64,000 nt of DNA from Dactylonectria macrodidyma (Eukaryota > Ascomycota > Sordariomycetes > Hypocreales > Nectriaceae), in assembly GCA_020744425.1 (NCBI GenBank), contig JAGMUV010000003.1, forward strand, positions 2,914,001-2,978,000, given 5' to 3'. The position numbers and the translations under genes were made by a program. Each line of letters begins with the position of its first letter. Position 1 is the first letter of the stretch. The notes below the pieces were generated by a model that saw nothing but the letters and a program-made list of their open reading frames with translations, was not told where the DNA came from and did no database searches. This document shows positions 25,637 to 37,252 of this stretch, in pieces.

Positions 25637-27278
25637 GGGTACTGCGGGTTGGGTGTCGCGGGTTGAGGAATGACGCGCGCGCGGGCGCAAGACGGAAGCG
25701 GTCTTCGTCGCGGTGAAAGGTTGGATATAGCTGCGACTATAGCTGCGACAGCTTTAAACCGGCCCGTGGGGGCTTGCGATGACCGGGTGCAGCGGTCAAC
25801 GCTGAGGTATAAGTCGACCGAGGCGTGGCGCGCGACGACGATGATAACGAAGTTGCTCCAGGAGGCGTGCTGATGAACAGGCGATCAGTGTCCCACCAAC
25901 GCACGTGATTCTGCTACAGGTGCTGCGCTGCTGCAACCCAGTGGCCGTCAGCGCGACAGGGCAACCGTTAGCGGGTGGATGGAGCCTTGGAGGGGCCGCT
26001 ATGCTTTAGGGCTCCGCAGCGATCAAGCAGTTGGTGGCCCAGGCGTGTACTTGGTCGCTGGGGGAGTGTTAGGGTGCGCAAAAAGGGAACAAAGGGGGCG
26101 TCGGGCATCGGGATGCGTGCAGAGTTGAAATGAGGAAGCTGACGAGGGGTGCGATCTTGGTGAGAGATAGAAAAGGCGCAGGAGATGTCGGAGGTGAGAT
26201 TTTGTGGTGCGTGTTTGCGAAGGAGGAAGAGTGAAGAAGAACTGCGTCTGGGGGCTCACCTCGAGCGCAATTCTGAAGCCCCTCCGTCATTTTAGTTGCC
26301 AGTAACACGGGATTTTGGGCAGTCAACACCCACTAATAATCACTAATAATAAGCCACCCACTTTCACTCCTCAGGGCAATGACATCCCGCAGAACAAAGA
26401 GACAGTCACTACTCCGTAGGTAGGTGCGCCAGGCTTGCATGTGCCAACCCGCCCCTTCCCTCGCTCTTGCTCTTCCTCTTTCTCTTTCTCTTTCTCTTTC
26501 TCTTTCTCTCTCTCTCTCTCTCTTTTTCCAGTACGTAACGATTCATTTTAATTGAGCGATTCGTCTATTTGATCAGTAAAGGAGTGATCGATTGTACATA
26601 CCTAATAATTAATAGGGCGTTTGTCCTACCTAAGGTACCAGCTGTTCTTTCTTTGTTCGACCGAATCACTTTTCACTTCTCACTTGACACGTTCAGCTCT
26701 GCGCTGGCCTCATATAACTTACCGGGAGCTCCGTGCGACAGAGGCGCAGTGAATCATCCCCGACACATGAGTGAGCTCTAAGTGTCATCTTTTTTGGCTT
26801 CACCGCTCATCTCTAATTTAGACATTTGTCATGTTGTAGCCAGAAACAGTTATAGATAGAATACTCTTGGATCGCGAATAAGTCTGCAGTTAACAGCTTT
26901 ACTGAGCAGGAAACCCATGTTCTCATCAGTTACATAGTAGGGAGCCCATCCGTACAGGTAGGTACCGTACTACCCAAGCTACCCTAGGCGCCTCTCAGTA
27001 GCCCCCGGGGCGCTGAGGCCGCTCGCTGTCCGCACTACCAAGGCCTACCGTGCAGTAGCGCGCCATGATCAATAATCTTTCACCCACCCAATGTTACAAC
27101 ATCCCGGACATCCATCCTCAACCCGGCTTCGATCCGTGCTTGACACTCTCGCCCCGCGACCGGCTCAATTTCGACGCCCGGTTAATGAGACTCAAGCAAA
27201 CTTTCTTGCCGTAATCACTCACTATCCCTCTTTAAAGCTATCAGGGCTTCCCGTGTTTGACGACGCCAGCCGCAAGCC
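25637..27278. other. Divergent intergenic region between chromodomain gene and RAI1
   Basis: About 1.6 kb holding promoters for both neighbours. Contents that can be named are a CT-rich microsatellite near 26.5 kb, one copy of the 9-mer TACTCCGTA at 26410-26418, and an AT-richer section at 26.53-26.95 kb. Short frames here look random. Confidence 0.6.
26470..26525. repeat. TTTCTC/TC pyrimidine microsatellite
   Basis: Tandem TTTCTC hexamers, about five, pass into about ten TC dinucleotides. It lies 750 bp upstream of RAI1 and 830 bp from the chromodomain gene start. A role is not shown. Confidence 0.9.
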
Positions 27279-28960
27279 ATGTCGGCCACCTTCTCTATTC
27301 AGCCCATCGGGCGGTTTGCTGGTGCCAGCCAGCCCGTCAAGAGGCCCAAAGTGAGTAGGTTTGGTGACTTGTCCTCGTCGCATCGCCCGGGTTGCTTAGT
27401 GGACTTGGGCATCAAGTTTAGCCCGTACGAGTGTCATCATCGCTTACATTTCCCCAGGAGTTTGCATGCTTCTCATACGACGACAACCACCAGTTCCAAC
27501 TTGACGACTCATCTCTCAAGTACTACTACACGCCGACTTTAGGCGCTGACCTGTCTAAAGGCTTCGACACGTTTCAGAAGCACGATGACACGAGTGATGA
27601 GCATCTGGATAGTCTGCTCAAGACCATCATCGCCCATGAGAAAGAGACGGGCAAGAAAATAGACTCCAACCTTGTGACATGGAGAGGCATGATGACCAAG
27701 GTTGGACTGCGTCTCATCTCGACACATTATTTGAAGCGCTTTCAGTGACTGATGAAATTCATTAGATCATGGCGGCCCCATTCGACCAACAAGATGGGTA
27801 GGTGACTGCAAGATCACAACCGCGAGCATTCCTAATGCATCTACAGCTTCGAGATGAATGCCACCCTTTATCAAGTATGCTAAAGATCAAATCGCCCGGA
27901 ACGTTAATCACCCGCTAACATCGCCCCTTTATTCAGAACTGCCTGTGAGGCATACCCCGGTTCTATTTGTGAGAAAAAAAAGTCAGCTAACATTTGTAGC
28001 TTTATTGAGGAGAACCATCAGTACAGGGCAGCCTCGAGGGCCAACGAAGGAAAGGGCAGGCAGCGAAGAGGCCCTTCACTCGACGTGATGCAGTTCTGGG
28101 GTAGGTTTGCCTTGCACAAAAGTCAACCTGGGCCTGATCTGACTTGCATACTTGACTCCAGGCTATAAGTTTGAGACACTCTCAACTCTACCGACCACTT
28201 GGGCTGATAGCTCGAGGGAGTTGATCGAGAATCGCGAAAATGAAATTGTCAACAACAAAGCCCAATATTGCTCCATTGTCCGCACTGGTGTTGGCAAAAC
28301 CGTCTTGTGCCTTGGTGGCGAAGTCGACGCAAGTAAGTCTTCTCTCTCATGATCGACTCTCCTAATGTCCCCCCTTTCCCGTGTGCTAACGTTTTCACCT
28401 AAGTCTGGGACTCAAAGCCCGAGACGAAGGGCAGTCCGATCAACTGGGTTGAGCTCAAGACATCAGCAGAGATTCGCAATCACGGCGACCGGGAGAACTT
28501 CCATCGCAAACTCATGAAGTACTGGATCCAGTCCTTTCTCCTCGGCGTACCCAAGATCATTGTCGGCTTCCGCACGAGGGATGGCATCCTCGTCAATGTT
28601 GATGAGATTGAGACGCACAAAATCCCCGAGACGGTCAACTCCCAGCCCAACCCGAAGTGGAACGCCGATATGTGTGTCAATTTTGCTGGTGTATTTTTAG
28701 ACTGTGAGCTGACCCTCCCTGACTTACCACATCTGTTCTCTCGGGAGCGCACGATCGGATACCTGGATGAACTAACCTAGGGGATGACAGGGCTAATGAA
28801 AACAATCAACGACGAGGGCGTTTGGAGAATAGCTCGCCGACAGCAATCGCCAACGATAGAGGTGTACAAAGTTGAGGAAACGGGTCATGGGGATATTCTG
28901 TCCGATGAGTTTAAAGACTGGAGGATCAAATTAGCTCTCGGGCCCAGCGATGATGCTTGA
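27279..28960 (+). CDS. RAI1: RAI1/DXO-family decapping nuclease
   Basis: Nine exons join in frame to 374 residues: 27279-27350, 27458-27700, 27766-27797, 27847-27874, 27937-27944, 28000-28100, 28162-28332, 28404-28703 and 28791-28960. RAI1 proteins partner the nuclear 5'-3' exonuclease Rat1 and remove faulty or non-canonical 5' caps from RNA. Family motifs seen: FIEENHQYR (129-137), WGYKFE ending at Glu166, GGEVDA with Glu215 and Asp217, ELKTS with Glu235 and Lys237, HRKLMKYWIQSFLLGVPKIIVGFR, and CVNFAGVFLDWLMKTI. The acidic residues and Lys237 fit the ExD/ExK metal-binding nuclease centre. All eight introns are GT...AG (49-107 bp). Exon 5 is only 8 nt, yet without it the frame and the YQ-NCL-FIEE junction fail. 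Length matches fungal RAI1 (about 380). Confidence 0.94.
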
Positions 28961-29502
28961 GGTCCTCTAGCCTATCTATCTCTACACTGTATTCGTCGAG
29001 TGGGACACGTTAAGGAAACAACCGCCTATGAAAGACTGGAGAATCGTGGTAATGGGAAATCCTGACTACTGTATTCATCTGTCCAAGTCCTGCCTAGCTT
29101 GCTGCTTATCTAGAAGCGCAACGGAACAGCTCAAAAATCAAACCCGCCTCCATCCCTCCATCTGAAATAGCAAATTACCACAGAACGCCATGCCCCCCCC
29201 CCGAATGGAATGCAAGCCGAACAAGTGAGAAACATTGCAGTAAGCAATCGCCAGTATGCCGTCATACCATGATGCCTTGCCGTCTCCCAATGCTATGATC
29301 AAAGCCACCCACGTGGTGGACAACCACAACATGCCGAAAGCCCTCCCATTCCGATTTTGAGAAGAAGAAAAAAGCAAAATCCGTAAAGTTGCATGCAGAA
29401 AATCGTACAGTACATCAGGGTATCTTGCAACGCATGTAGCGATGCCTTGATGGGTTACGTTTTCAACCACGGCCTCCTCCATTATGTACTAGGTGGCTCG
29501 GA
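28961..29502. other. Convergent 3' region of RAI1 and the kinase
   Basis: About 540 bases between two convergent stops, serving as 3' UTRs. A run of nine C bases is near 29.19 kb. A minus-strand frame at 29138-29482 has no recognisable content. Confidence 0.6.
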
Positions 29503-31551
29503 TCAGACAGCAGGCCATTTGACCCGGAGGCCTTCGACCCAGCGCGAGTAGAGGACGTCGGATAGCTGCTTGCAGTGCTCCATGCCTGGTCGAGCCTCTT
29601 GGCCAGGGTATCTTCCTTTGAGGGTAGACCTATCCCCAAAGTCCTTTTCGTTCTGGTTTGGAGATTCGATCTGGCGGCGACGTTGACTTCGGAGGTGTGG
29701 GTTGATTGAGCTGAGGAGCAACTTGGTCGGGCTCGTCTGAGGCGTGGAGTTCTTGACAATCACAGTGCCCTGAGGCGTTCCGTCGTCGGGGATCTTTTGG
29801 GCGGGTTGGCGGAGGAGGGCGGCACTCAGTTTGTTATCCTGGGACATGGCCGACACCATGTTGCTCATTAGATGGTAGGCACCCTCGGGATCGACCGCAT
29901 CTAAGGCCGCAAAGGCATCCGACAGCTTCGCCAGTGCTTCTCTCTTCTGCATGGCAGAGGTCTGAGCATGCAGCTCGGCTAGGCTGGGCTCCACGGCCTT
30001 AGCATAGAGTCGGCGCCCGAGAACGGCTTCCTTCCCATACGGCTCAATCGGGACTGCTGTGACTGGTGAGGTGTTCTCATCACAGAACACGTCATCCTCG
30101 GAGGCGGACTGAGTAGTCTGTCCAGTTATCGAGCCGTCCGAAGGCACTCGTCGGAACAGACGCATAGTCGATCCGGAGTTTCCAAAGGACATATCGGGCT
30201 GGAGTGGCTTCTTTGGAAGCACATTAGATCGGGGCGAGCCATTAGATCGAATTGAAGAGGTACGGGCAATAGAGGGTGCCCGTCGGACAGTCGACTTTCT
30301 AACCGTGCCAGGGGATGAAAGTCCGAGCGGAGCGTCCTTCAGGTCGAGTCTACGCATAGCCTCATCAGCAGCAAAGATGGATGAAGGCTTGCGATGATGC
30401 CTGATGCTGGGTCGCTTCGTAGGCGCGACTGATTTGACGGTGTCGAAGACCCATTCTTGTTCATCGTCCTTGGGGGAGATGGTCTGGAGAGTCTCTTGGT
30501 AGTAAATGGGGTGCCTCTGGCGATTCTGGTTCGCATCCCACATCTGTCGTCGAGAGATCAGCTCCTGCAACGCCTCAACCTTGCCAGCGTTTCGGATGAA
30601 GCGGTGACGCAGCAAATCCTTCGCACTCGGTCGACGGTCGTAGTCCTTGGTAAGACACTGGGAGACAAAGTCCTTGAACTCCTTGCTGAAGTTGCCTTCT
30701 AGACGGGGCGCCGCGTTCTTGGGGATGTGAAATAGGACCTTCATGGGGTGAATGTGGCACAGGGGAGGCTCGCCGTTGGCCATCTCCATAGCCGTGATAC
30801 CCAGTGACCAAATATCAGCCTTGAAACTGTAACCATCCTGCTGAATGACTTCCGGCGCCATCCAAAACGGCGTGCCAACGAAAGTGTTTCGTTGGGATTT
30901 GATGTTGGTCAGCTGGGCAGCAACACCAAAGTCGGCCAGCTTGACCTTTCCAGTCTCTGAGAGGAGCACATTTGCCGCCTTGATATCACGGTGAATTTTG
31001 CCCTCTGTGTGGAGATACTGGATACCGAGCAGAAGCTCGCGGCAGACGATGGCGATATGTGTCTCACTAAAGTTGGCAGGTTTCAACTGTCGATGATTTG
31101 TTAGTCTGGGGCATGGCATGAATCGTAGGTACGCGTCAACACATACCAAATCCAGGCATGATCCTCCGCCGAGATACTCCATGACAATCCATAACTTTGT
31201 GCCCCGGAGAAAAGAACCTTTGTATTGGGTAACGTAAGAGCTGGCGCAAGTGCTCAGCACTGCAATCTCAGCTTGGATGTCTTGAATATCATCGTCGTTG
31301 GACTCTAGGTCGATCTGGAGGCATAGGTTGTTAGTGATTGTGGTGGGCGGGGCAACCAGGGGCTGGCACTTACATGTTTGATGGCGACAGTTTCGCCGGT
31401 GGCCTTTTCAATGCCCTTGTAGACGACGCCAAAACTCCCCCCTAAAGATGAGTTAGAAAAATGTTGCCGAAGAAGGTTCATGAACAGTGGAGGACTAACG
31501 GCCAAGCTCTTCGAGAACCTGATAGTGCTCAGCAACACCCTCATCAGCCAT
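29503..31551 (-). CDS. Germinal-centre (Ste20/YSK-type) serine/threonine protein kinase
   Basis: Four exons: 31551-31500, 31441-31374, 31314-31147 and 31086-29503, giving 623 residues. The catalytic domain occupies about residues 10-265 and is complete: glycine loop [12 protein letters not shown] (residues 16-27), Lys39 in [13 protein letters not shown] with Asp130, DFG with Asp148, and the GTPFWMAPE activation segment ending at Glu175, typical of the GCK branch of Ste20 kinases. [17 protein letters not shown] and the rest match GCK-III/Sid1/MST proteins of filamentous fungi. Residues about 300-500 are Ser/Pro-rich and regulatory. A conserved C-terminal block follows ([24 protein letters not shown]). 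Such kinases act in septation and polarity signalling upstream of NDR kinases. I cannot choose between a SID1/SepL and an MST-1 role by eye. It is divergent from the cytokinesis gene CYK3. Confidence 0.93.
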
Positions 31552-33290
31552 TGTGCGTTGACGTCATGCAATGTCCAAGGGTTGATCGGTCCGGCAGCCT
31601 GAGGGAGGCAGACAAGTGCGATGGCAGAAGACGAGAAGGAAGTCGAGGGTATCGAATATTCGGACGGGCCTGGAGGGGAAATCGTATCGTGTCGTGTCGT
31701 GTCGAAGCAGAGAGATGATGATGCTGCGCGGGCGATAAACTGGCAGCAGGCTGTCAACTATTATGGTGCTGCAGGCAGTGCAGCAGCAGGGTGACGGTTG
31801 TCTGGGACAGCGGGCGTCCAGGGGGGTCGGAAGGCCGGGGGTTGCGAAGCTAGGGCCTTTGTTTACTATTAGCCCGTTTTGGGGAGCTCGTGGCAGCTGG
31901 GGGCGAGCCGGGAATTAATAAAATGAAGAGGGACGATGAGCGAAGAAATGGCGCCGGAGCGAAAGGACCGCTAGAAACTTGTATTCTTCTTGGCTGGATC
32001 GTGAAAGAAGCTTTTGGTGGTGTTCTGAGTGTCTCGTGAGCCAAGTTAGAGACTATAAAGAATCGGTGCATTCCAGCTGCTGCAGGTGGTGCTTTAGAGA
32101 ATCACGCTCGATATGCAGGTCGCTCCCCCATCCAGAGACCCTAGACGCATGCCCGGGCAGACCCTGGTGGATGATGTGCAACACTTGCAGGTGTTGTGTG
32201 GAGCAGCACACTGCCCCCCCTCCCCTGCAGTATCCATGCAATAGCGCCCCAAGGGCAAGTCAATTACATGTCTTGGTTGATCCAGTGCAACGCCCACTAA
32301 AGTTGACCACTGGAGCCATTCCATTGGCCCCCGGCGGTTCACTGAGCCCAGCGCTGAGACGCAGTCTCACTACGGTTTGTTCTCGTGCAAGACGGACCTG
32401 GGGTAGAAACCGCCGGAAACCAGACGCAATGAGCAGATCAAAAGCAATATTTAATACCAATTAGGTCAGCCGGTTGCTTAGAACCAAGGATCCCATTTCT
32501 CATATGAATCCTACATTTCAGTCGAATATACCTGCATCGAAACTCCCTGTGTCTACCTTGCCTTACCTTACTTATGCACCGTGCCTTTGCCGAACGGACT
32601 GCTCTGAGGCGAGATGTGCAATTACGGTTTCGCCATGCCTAGGGCACGGCAGGACAGCCAGATGCGTCTGGTCCCTGCGTCTTTAGGCCACCATCCCTGC
32701 TATCCCTGACGTCGTGCCTGGGAGTTAGCGGCCTTCGGCGGGCACTGGCCACCAGAGGCGCTAGCCGTGGGCGGGACGACCGCTAGCGGCTGTCAGCCCC
32801 CGGACATCAGTCAGCTCCCCGTGTTGCCCTGGCAACGCTGCCCCTCTGTTGTCACTGGCTCAGCAAGTCTCGGTGTGACAGGCGGCGGCTCATCAATCTC
32901 GGTCGCCTACCGACCTTCGCGGGCTAAGGACCATCGCATGCATCCATCACACGTTCACAATTCCATTGTCTTGCTCTCGTCCATTCCTCTTTGACACTTT
33001 ACGTCCTCTTCGGATTCTCGAGACTACCTACCTGCTCAGGCCTCAACACGACTGTCTTATTCGAGAACAAGTCGCCCTAGCCTCGCACTGCTACACCTAC
33101 TGTTTTGGCCTTCTGTCCGTGATACATACCTCGCACGCGTCTGGTTCAACGTTTTGTTGTATGATATGAAAGTTTTTGGGGAGATATAGAGCGTCACTTC
33201 ACATCCACTGATCGCGTTGACGCTCAGTCTTCAGCACCGCCTCTTCGATCCGCATCGACACTTTCGACCCGTCGCGGTCAACACAACATC
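31552..33290. other. Divergent intergenic region between the kinase and CYK3
   Basis: About 1.7 kb with both promoters and 5' leaders. The 200 bases before CYK3 are C/T-rich, as usual for fungal leaders. No further gene is supported, although short frames occur near 31.98-32.46 kb. Confidence 0.6.
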
Positions 33291-36200
33291 ATGGTGCCAG
33301 CACCACTACCGCTCCCAACGCAGTTTCCGTGCTGGTGCAGAGCGGTTTACTCATGGGGAGGAGAGGTTTGTTTTGTACGAGACTCAATTACATAGCACGG
33401 AAAGCTGACAAGCGGTGGTAGTCAAAACGCGATCTCGGATTCATCGAGGGCGACTTGATCGAGTGCCTCAACGCTGGTGATGGATCATGGTGGGTGGGCA
33501 AGCTGTATCGCGATCGAAGAACTGTCGGTTCCTTTCCCTCCAACTTCGTTGAAGTTCTTCCCCCGGATTTCCGGCCGACGACTAAGTCCGCGAGTCCGCT
33601 ATCTGGGAATACGCCTCCCAGCCATGCGCCCACCAAGTCCAGGACGTTCCGGAAGCCTTTTGAGGCATACGCCAAGGCTCCCCATTACACCAGTGCAAAG
33701 CAACCCGAGGTTTTTCGAGAGGCACCGAAGGCACGAACTCGGCAAGACTCAACCGCCTCCCGAACTCGGCAAGATTCAACAGCCTCCCGAACTCGACAAG
33801 ACTCGAGCGCCTCCTATGCCCACATTACGCATGAGATTGAGAGAGGACCGTCCCCAGCTCCACCACACAGTTACGGCTCCAGGGTTCCATCACCGGCTCC
33901 GTCTCATCATGGCTATGGCTCTCGAAACCCGTCTCCTGCTACTCATCATGAATACGGCGGCGCAAGAGGCCCATCTCCCGCACCACATCACAACTATGGA
34001 TCAAGAGCTCCCTCACCCGCTCCACCTCATGGCTACGGCTCAAGAGCTCCTTCACCGGCACCCCCTCACAGCTATGGTGGCAGAGGTCCCTCGCCTGCAC
34101 CTCACGCATATGGCGGCAGAGGTCCCTCGCCTGCTCCGCCCCATCCCTATGGTGGCAGAGGTCCCTCACCCTCTCCTTCGTTCCGCCCCCAAGACTTCCG
34201 CCGCAGCCAGGAACGGTCTGCCTCTCCTCCTCCACCAGCACCGCCACCCCACCGACACGTTACTAGGACAGGATCTAATGACTTGCGCGGATCAATGGAT
34301 CTCGTCCGCGGATCGATGGATCTTGTCCGCCAGGGCTCAAACGCATCATACCGGTTCGATGTTTCAAGACAAAATTCTCACAACTCATATAGACCTCCCG
34401 CACTTCCAGGCCCTCCGGTAAGACATGATTCAAGAGCATCGTTTGATGACAGAAACTATATCCCATATACTCCTGGCGCGGTGTCTCCTGTGCCGCCATC
34501 CCCAGCAGGAGGAATGACACCTTCACCATTAAGAGCGGCAATGGACGGTGTCATGGAACAGTTGGGTCAGTTGGGAAGTCTAAGTGGCTCTCGAGATGCC
34601 GCATCTCCAGAACCACCACTTGACCCTTGGTCTCCCGAATGTTTCGATATGGTATCTCGAGGATCCCAGCGCAAGAACAAAGAACGATCAAGACCGAGAA
34701 CCTCTTTGGGAATAACACAACCAGACGAAGGTTACGAGACGTGGAGTGGCGAGTCCTCTCAAGAGGTGTCATATCAAAGTGGCTCCCGTGGTGATGACAA
34801 GTTGAGCAGCTATGTCGACCGGATGGAGAAGCGCTTCCAAAAATTGCATCACAATAGCCAAAGACTGGACAACGATAACCCTCCATCTCCACCCCCTAAG
34901 AACTCGCCATTCGAACGTCCCAAGTCGTCGATGGGAGGGTCTGTTACATCAGAACGGAAATTGCGATCCCGAAAGTCGGCGTACGAAATCGGCCGTGGAA
35001 TTGCAAGGACGTACACGACTAAGACGAATGCCACCAACTCATCGTCCGGGAACCAGAGTAACAGTAGTTCGTCCACGCAGAGCAGCGGCCGGACATTGTG
35101 GAGTGGTACCTCGGCTGGTGCTTTCAGTTCAACCAGCGCCGGCAGCCTCGCTAGGACGGGGAAACGCGCTCAGAGTGCTCTCGGTACGCGAGATACGGAC
35201 TTGGACAGGCCAGAAACTCCGTTCACGGGCGTCACGTATCACAGCAGCCATGCTAGCAATGCCACCGCTGCTCGACCCCAGACTCAAGTTGGATTTCATG
35301 ATGAAGGGCTGGGAGGATTGGTGCAACTGGGTGGATTAGTGCAACCAAAGCCTGCGAAGAGGAACATCTTCCGGAAGATTTTGGACACCGCCAAGACTGG
35401 CGTCGCCAGTACTCGTGGTGGTCTCGTATCTGGCGCTCTTGTTAGCTCCGAGTCATCAAGTAGGTCACCATTTGCTCGATCGTTACCGCCCGGCGCTTCA
35501 CCCCTGGGTGGACTGGTCAATCCAAACTACGGACGAGACACAGCAGTCGAAATGGGCCTCAGTGGGGGCATGGACTGGGTCCAGGTTCGTCGCGATATCA
35601 ACCGGTCCAACTCTATCAGCAAAAACGAGCAGATTGAGCGTCGTGAACGCTGCCAAATGATGGACCATCCTGCGCTCAACCCAGTCGACGAGCTTTATGA
35701 AGCCGTCGAGGGAGATGAGGGCGCAGACGGAGAACCAGTGGAAGAGCCCATCAACTACCAGGCCATCAACCTTGCCCAAGTTGACAAGAATTCACGATTT
35801 GTCAACGGCCTTCCCAGTACGACTTCCGCGGCTACTCTAGCTTCGACATACGTATGCCGCCCATTCAGGAGCGATGTGCAACGCCTACGAGCTATCTTCA
35901 CTTGGGTGTCGGAAAAGATTTGCTGGGAGGAAGACTTTGAGGGCGAAATTGATACACGACGTGTCATTTCTTCCAAGCGAGGTTGTGCTGAGGAATACGC
36001 TGTGCTGGTAATGGAGATGTGTTCCGCGGTTGGGATACATTGCGAGATTGTGAGAGGTTATCTCAAATCCCCTGGTGAGCTTCCTGAGATCAACATCATG
36101 CCCCGGCCCAACCATTGGTGGAATGCGGTCGTGGTCGACAACGAATGGCGCATGATGGACTGCTGTGTTGCCAGTCCGTCGTACCCTCGTCGTGGGCTGT

Positions 36201-37252
36201 ACTCGAACACAGCTACCACGACAGCGGACCCATGGTGGTTTCTTACGCGACCCCTCCAAATATGTTGGACACATATTCCTGAGCATCATAGCCAGCAGCA
36301 TATCGTGCCTCCAGTGGCACACGAGACACTGCTCAACCTACCATGCACCTCTGCACCATTTTTCTGCAACGGATTCGAGATGGTGGACTACAATACGTCG
36401 CTGAACCGAATAGAGGATCTGGAAATGGTCCACATCAAGTTCAATGTACCGGCAGAGGTGGAGGTCGCAGCCGAAGTTGAGGTGCGAGGGTACTCGCGAG
36501 ATGCAGATGGCGACTTTTTTGAGAGCGGAGAAGTGGTCAAGAAGCGAGCTCTTGCCCAAGCCGAATGGTTCAACGGCATCAAACGGTACACTGTCAAGGC
36601 TCTCCTCCCCGGAGATGAAGGCCAGGGAACTTTAAAGATCTATGCGGGCCAGCGGGGATTGATGCACAGCATCAAAGACATTCCCCATCCGTTGGCCTTC
36701 TCACTGCCAATCGTCCACACGGGTGAGAATCCACCATACGAATTCGTGACGAGACACCCTACTCCACACGCGCAGCGGCACGACATTTATGTTGTTCAGC
36801 CTCAGTGTCAAAGACTGGCGCTTAACAACACGTTCGTCTTCGGTATCAGACAACATCCCAGTTCCTTATCAAATGGGTCTCAGTCAAACCTCACGCCGTC
36901 TTCAAACCCTGGCGGCACAAGCCCTATCCCCTTTAACCGGCCGGGGTCTGCTATGAGCATAAACGCGTCCAGTGTGAGCGGCTCTCAGCCCAGCTCTGCT
37001 AGTGGCACAGTGGCGGGTAGAAAGCCTGCGAAGCTCGCGATTCAAACGCCAGGCGGCAAAATTCTCCGTCTTATGAGAAAGGAGGACCGCAAGGGCGTCA
37101 ACAGAGGCTTGTCAATTGGCGACGATGCAAGTGATGGAGGTACGTGGGAGACTATCATCAAGTGTTCGGAGAAGGGTGTGTGGAGAGGTCTCGTACTGGC
37201 AGACCGAACGGCGCGCTGGTGCGTATTCGCAGAATGGGTGTGCGTGGGTTGA
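33291..37252 (+). CDS. CYK3: CYK3-like cytokinesis protein, SH3 and transglutaminase-like domains
   Basis: Two exons, 33291-33365 and 33422-37252, separated by a 56-bp intron inside the SH3 domain; 1301 residues. Residues about 17-75 are the SH3 domain (CRAVYSWGGE, then DLGFIEGDLIECLN, GSWWVGKL, VGSFPSNFVEVLP). Residues about 125-310 are Pro/Ser-rich with tandem repeats. Residues about 820-950 form a transglutaminase-like fold (CRPFRSDVQRLRAIFTWVSEKICW, SSKRGCAEEYAVLVMEM, NHWWNAVVVDNEWRMMDCC) with His923 and Asp938; the usual catalytic Cys seems displaced (Cys880 sits one place early, Ala881 takes its position). From residue about 950 a C-terminal region follows. CYK3 acts at the contractile ring and septum and promotes chitin synthase activity with Inn1 and Hof1 in yeast. 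SH3 plus inactive transglutaminase fold makes the assignment secure. The first exon is needed to complete the SH3 strand. Confidence 0.93.
33734..33814 (+). repeat. Three 27-bp coding repeats in CYK3
   Basis: Three consecutive copies encode RTRQDSTAS, RTRQDSTAS and RTRQDSSAS, residues 130-156. They lie between the SH3 domain and the Pro-rich repeats. Copies differ at silent sites. Confidence 0.93.
33869..34175 (+). repeat. About eight imperfect 30-42 bp coding repeats in CYK3
   Basis: The unit encodes a variant of SYGSRAPSPAPPH or AYGGRGPSPAPPH, repeated about eight times at residues about 176-276. The constant core is YG(S/G)(R)xPSPxP. The array is a likely SH3-ligand or phosphorylation tail. 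Confidence 0.92.

Noticed and set aside
900..26418. TACGGAGTA/TACTCCGTA 9-mers at 900, 13277 and 26410, and scattered TACGTA motifs
   Set aside because: Only three 9-mers were confirmed and TACGTA is close to its expected number; enrichment cannot be claimed without a count.
33477..34421. 314-codon plus-strand frame inside CYK3
   Set aside because: It is the second frame of the tandem-repeat DNA, His/Leu/Pro-rich with no domain. The SH3-linked frame continues for 1277 codons.
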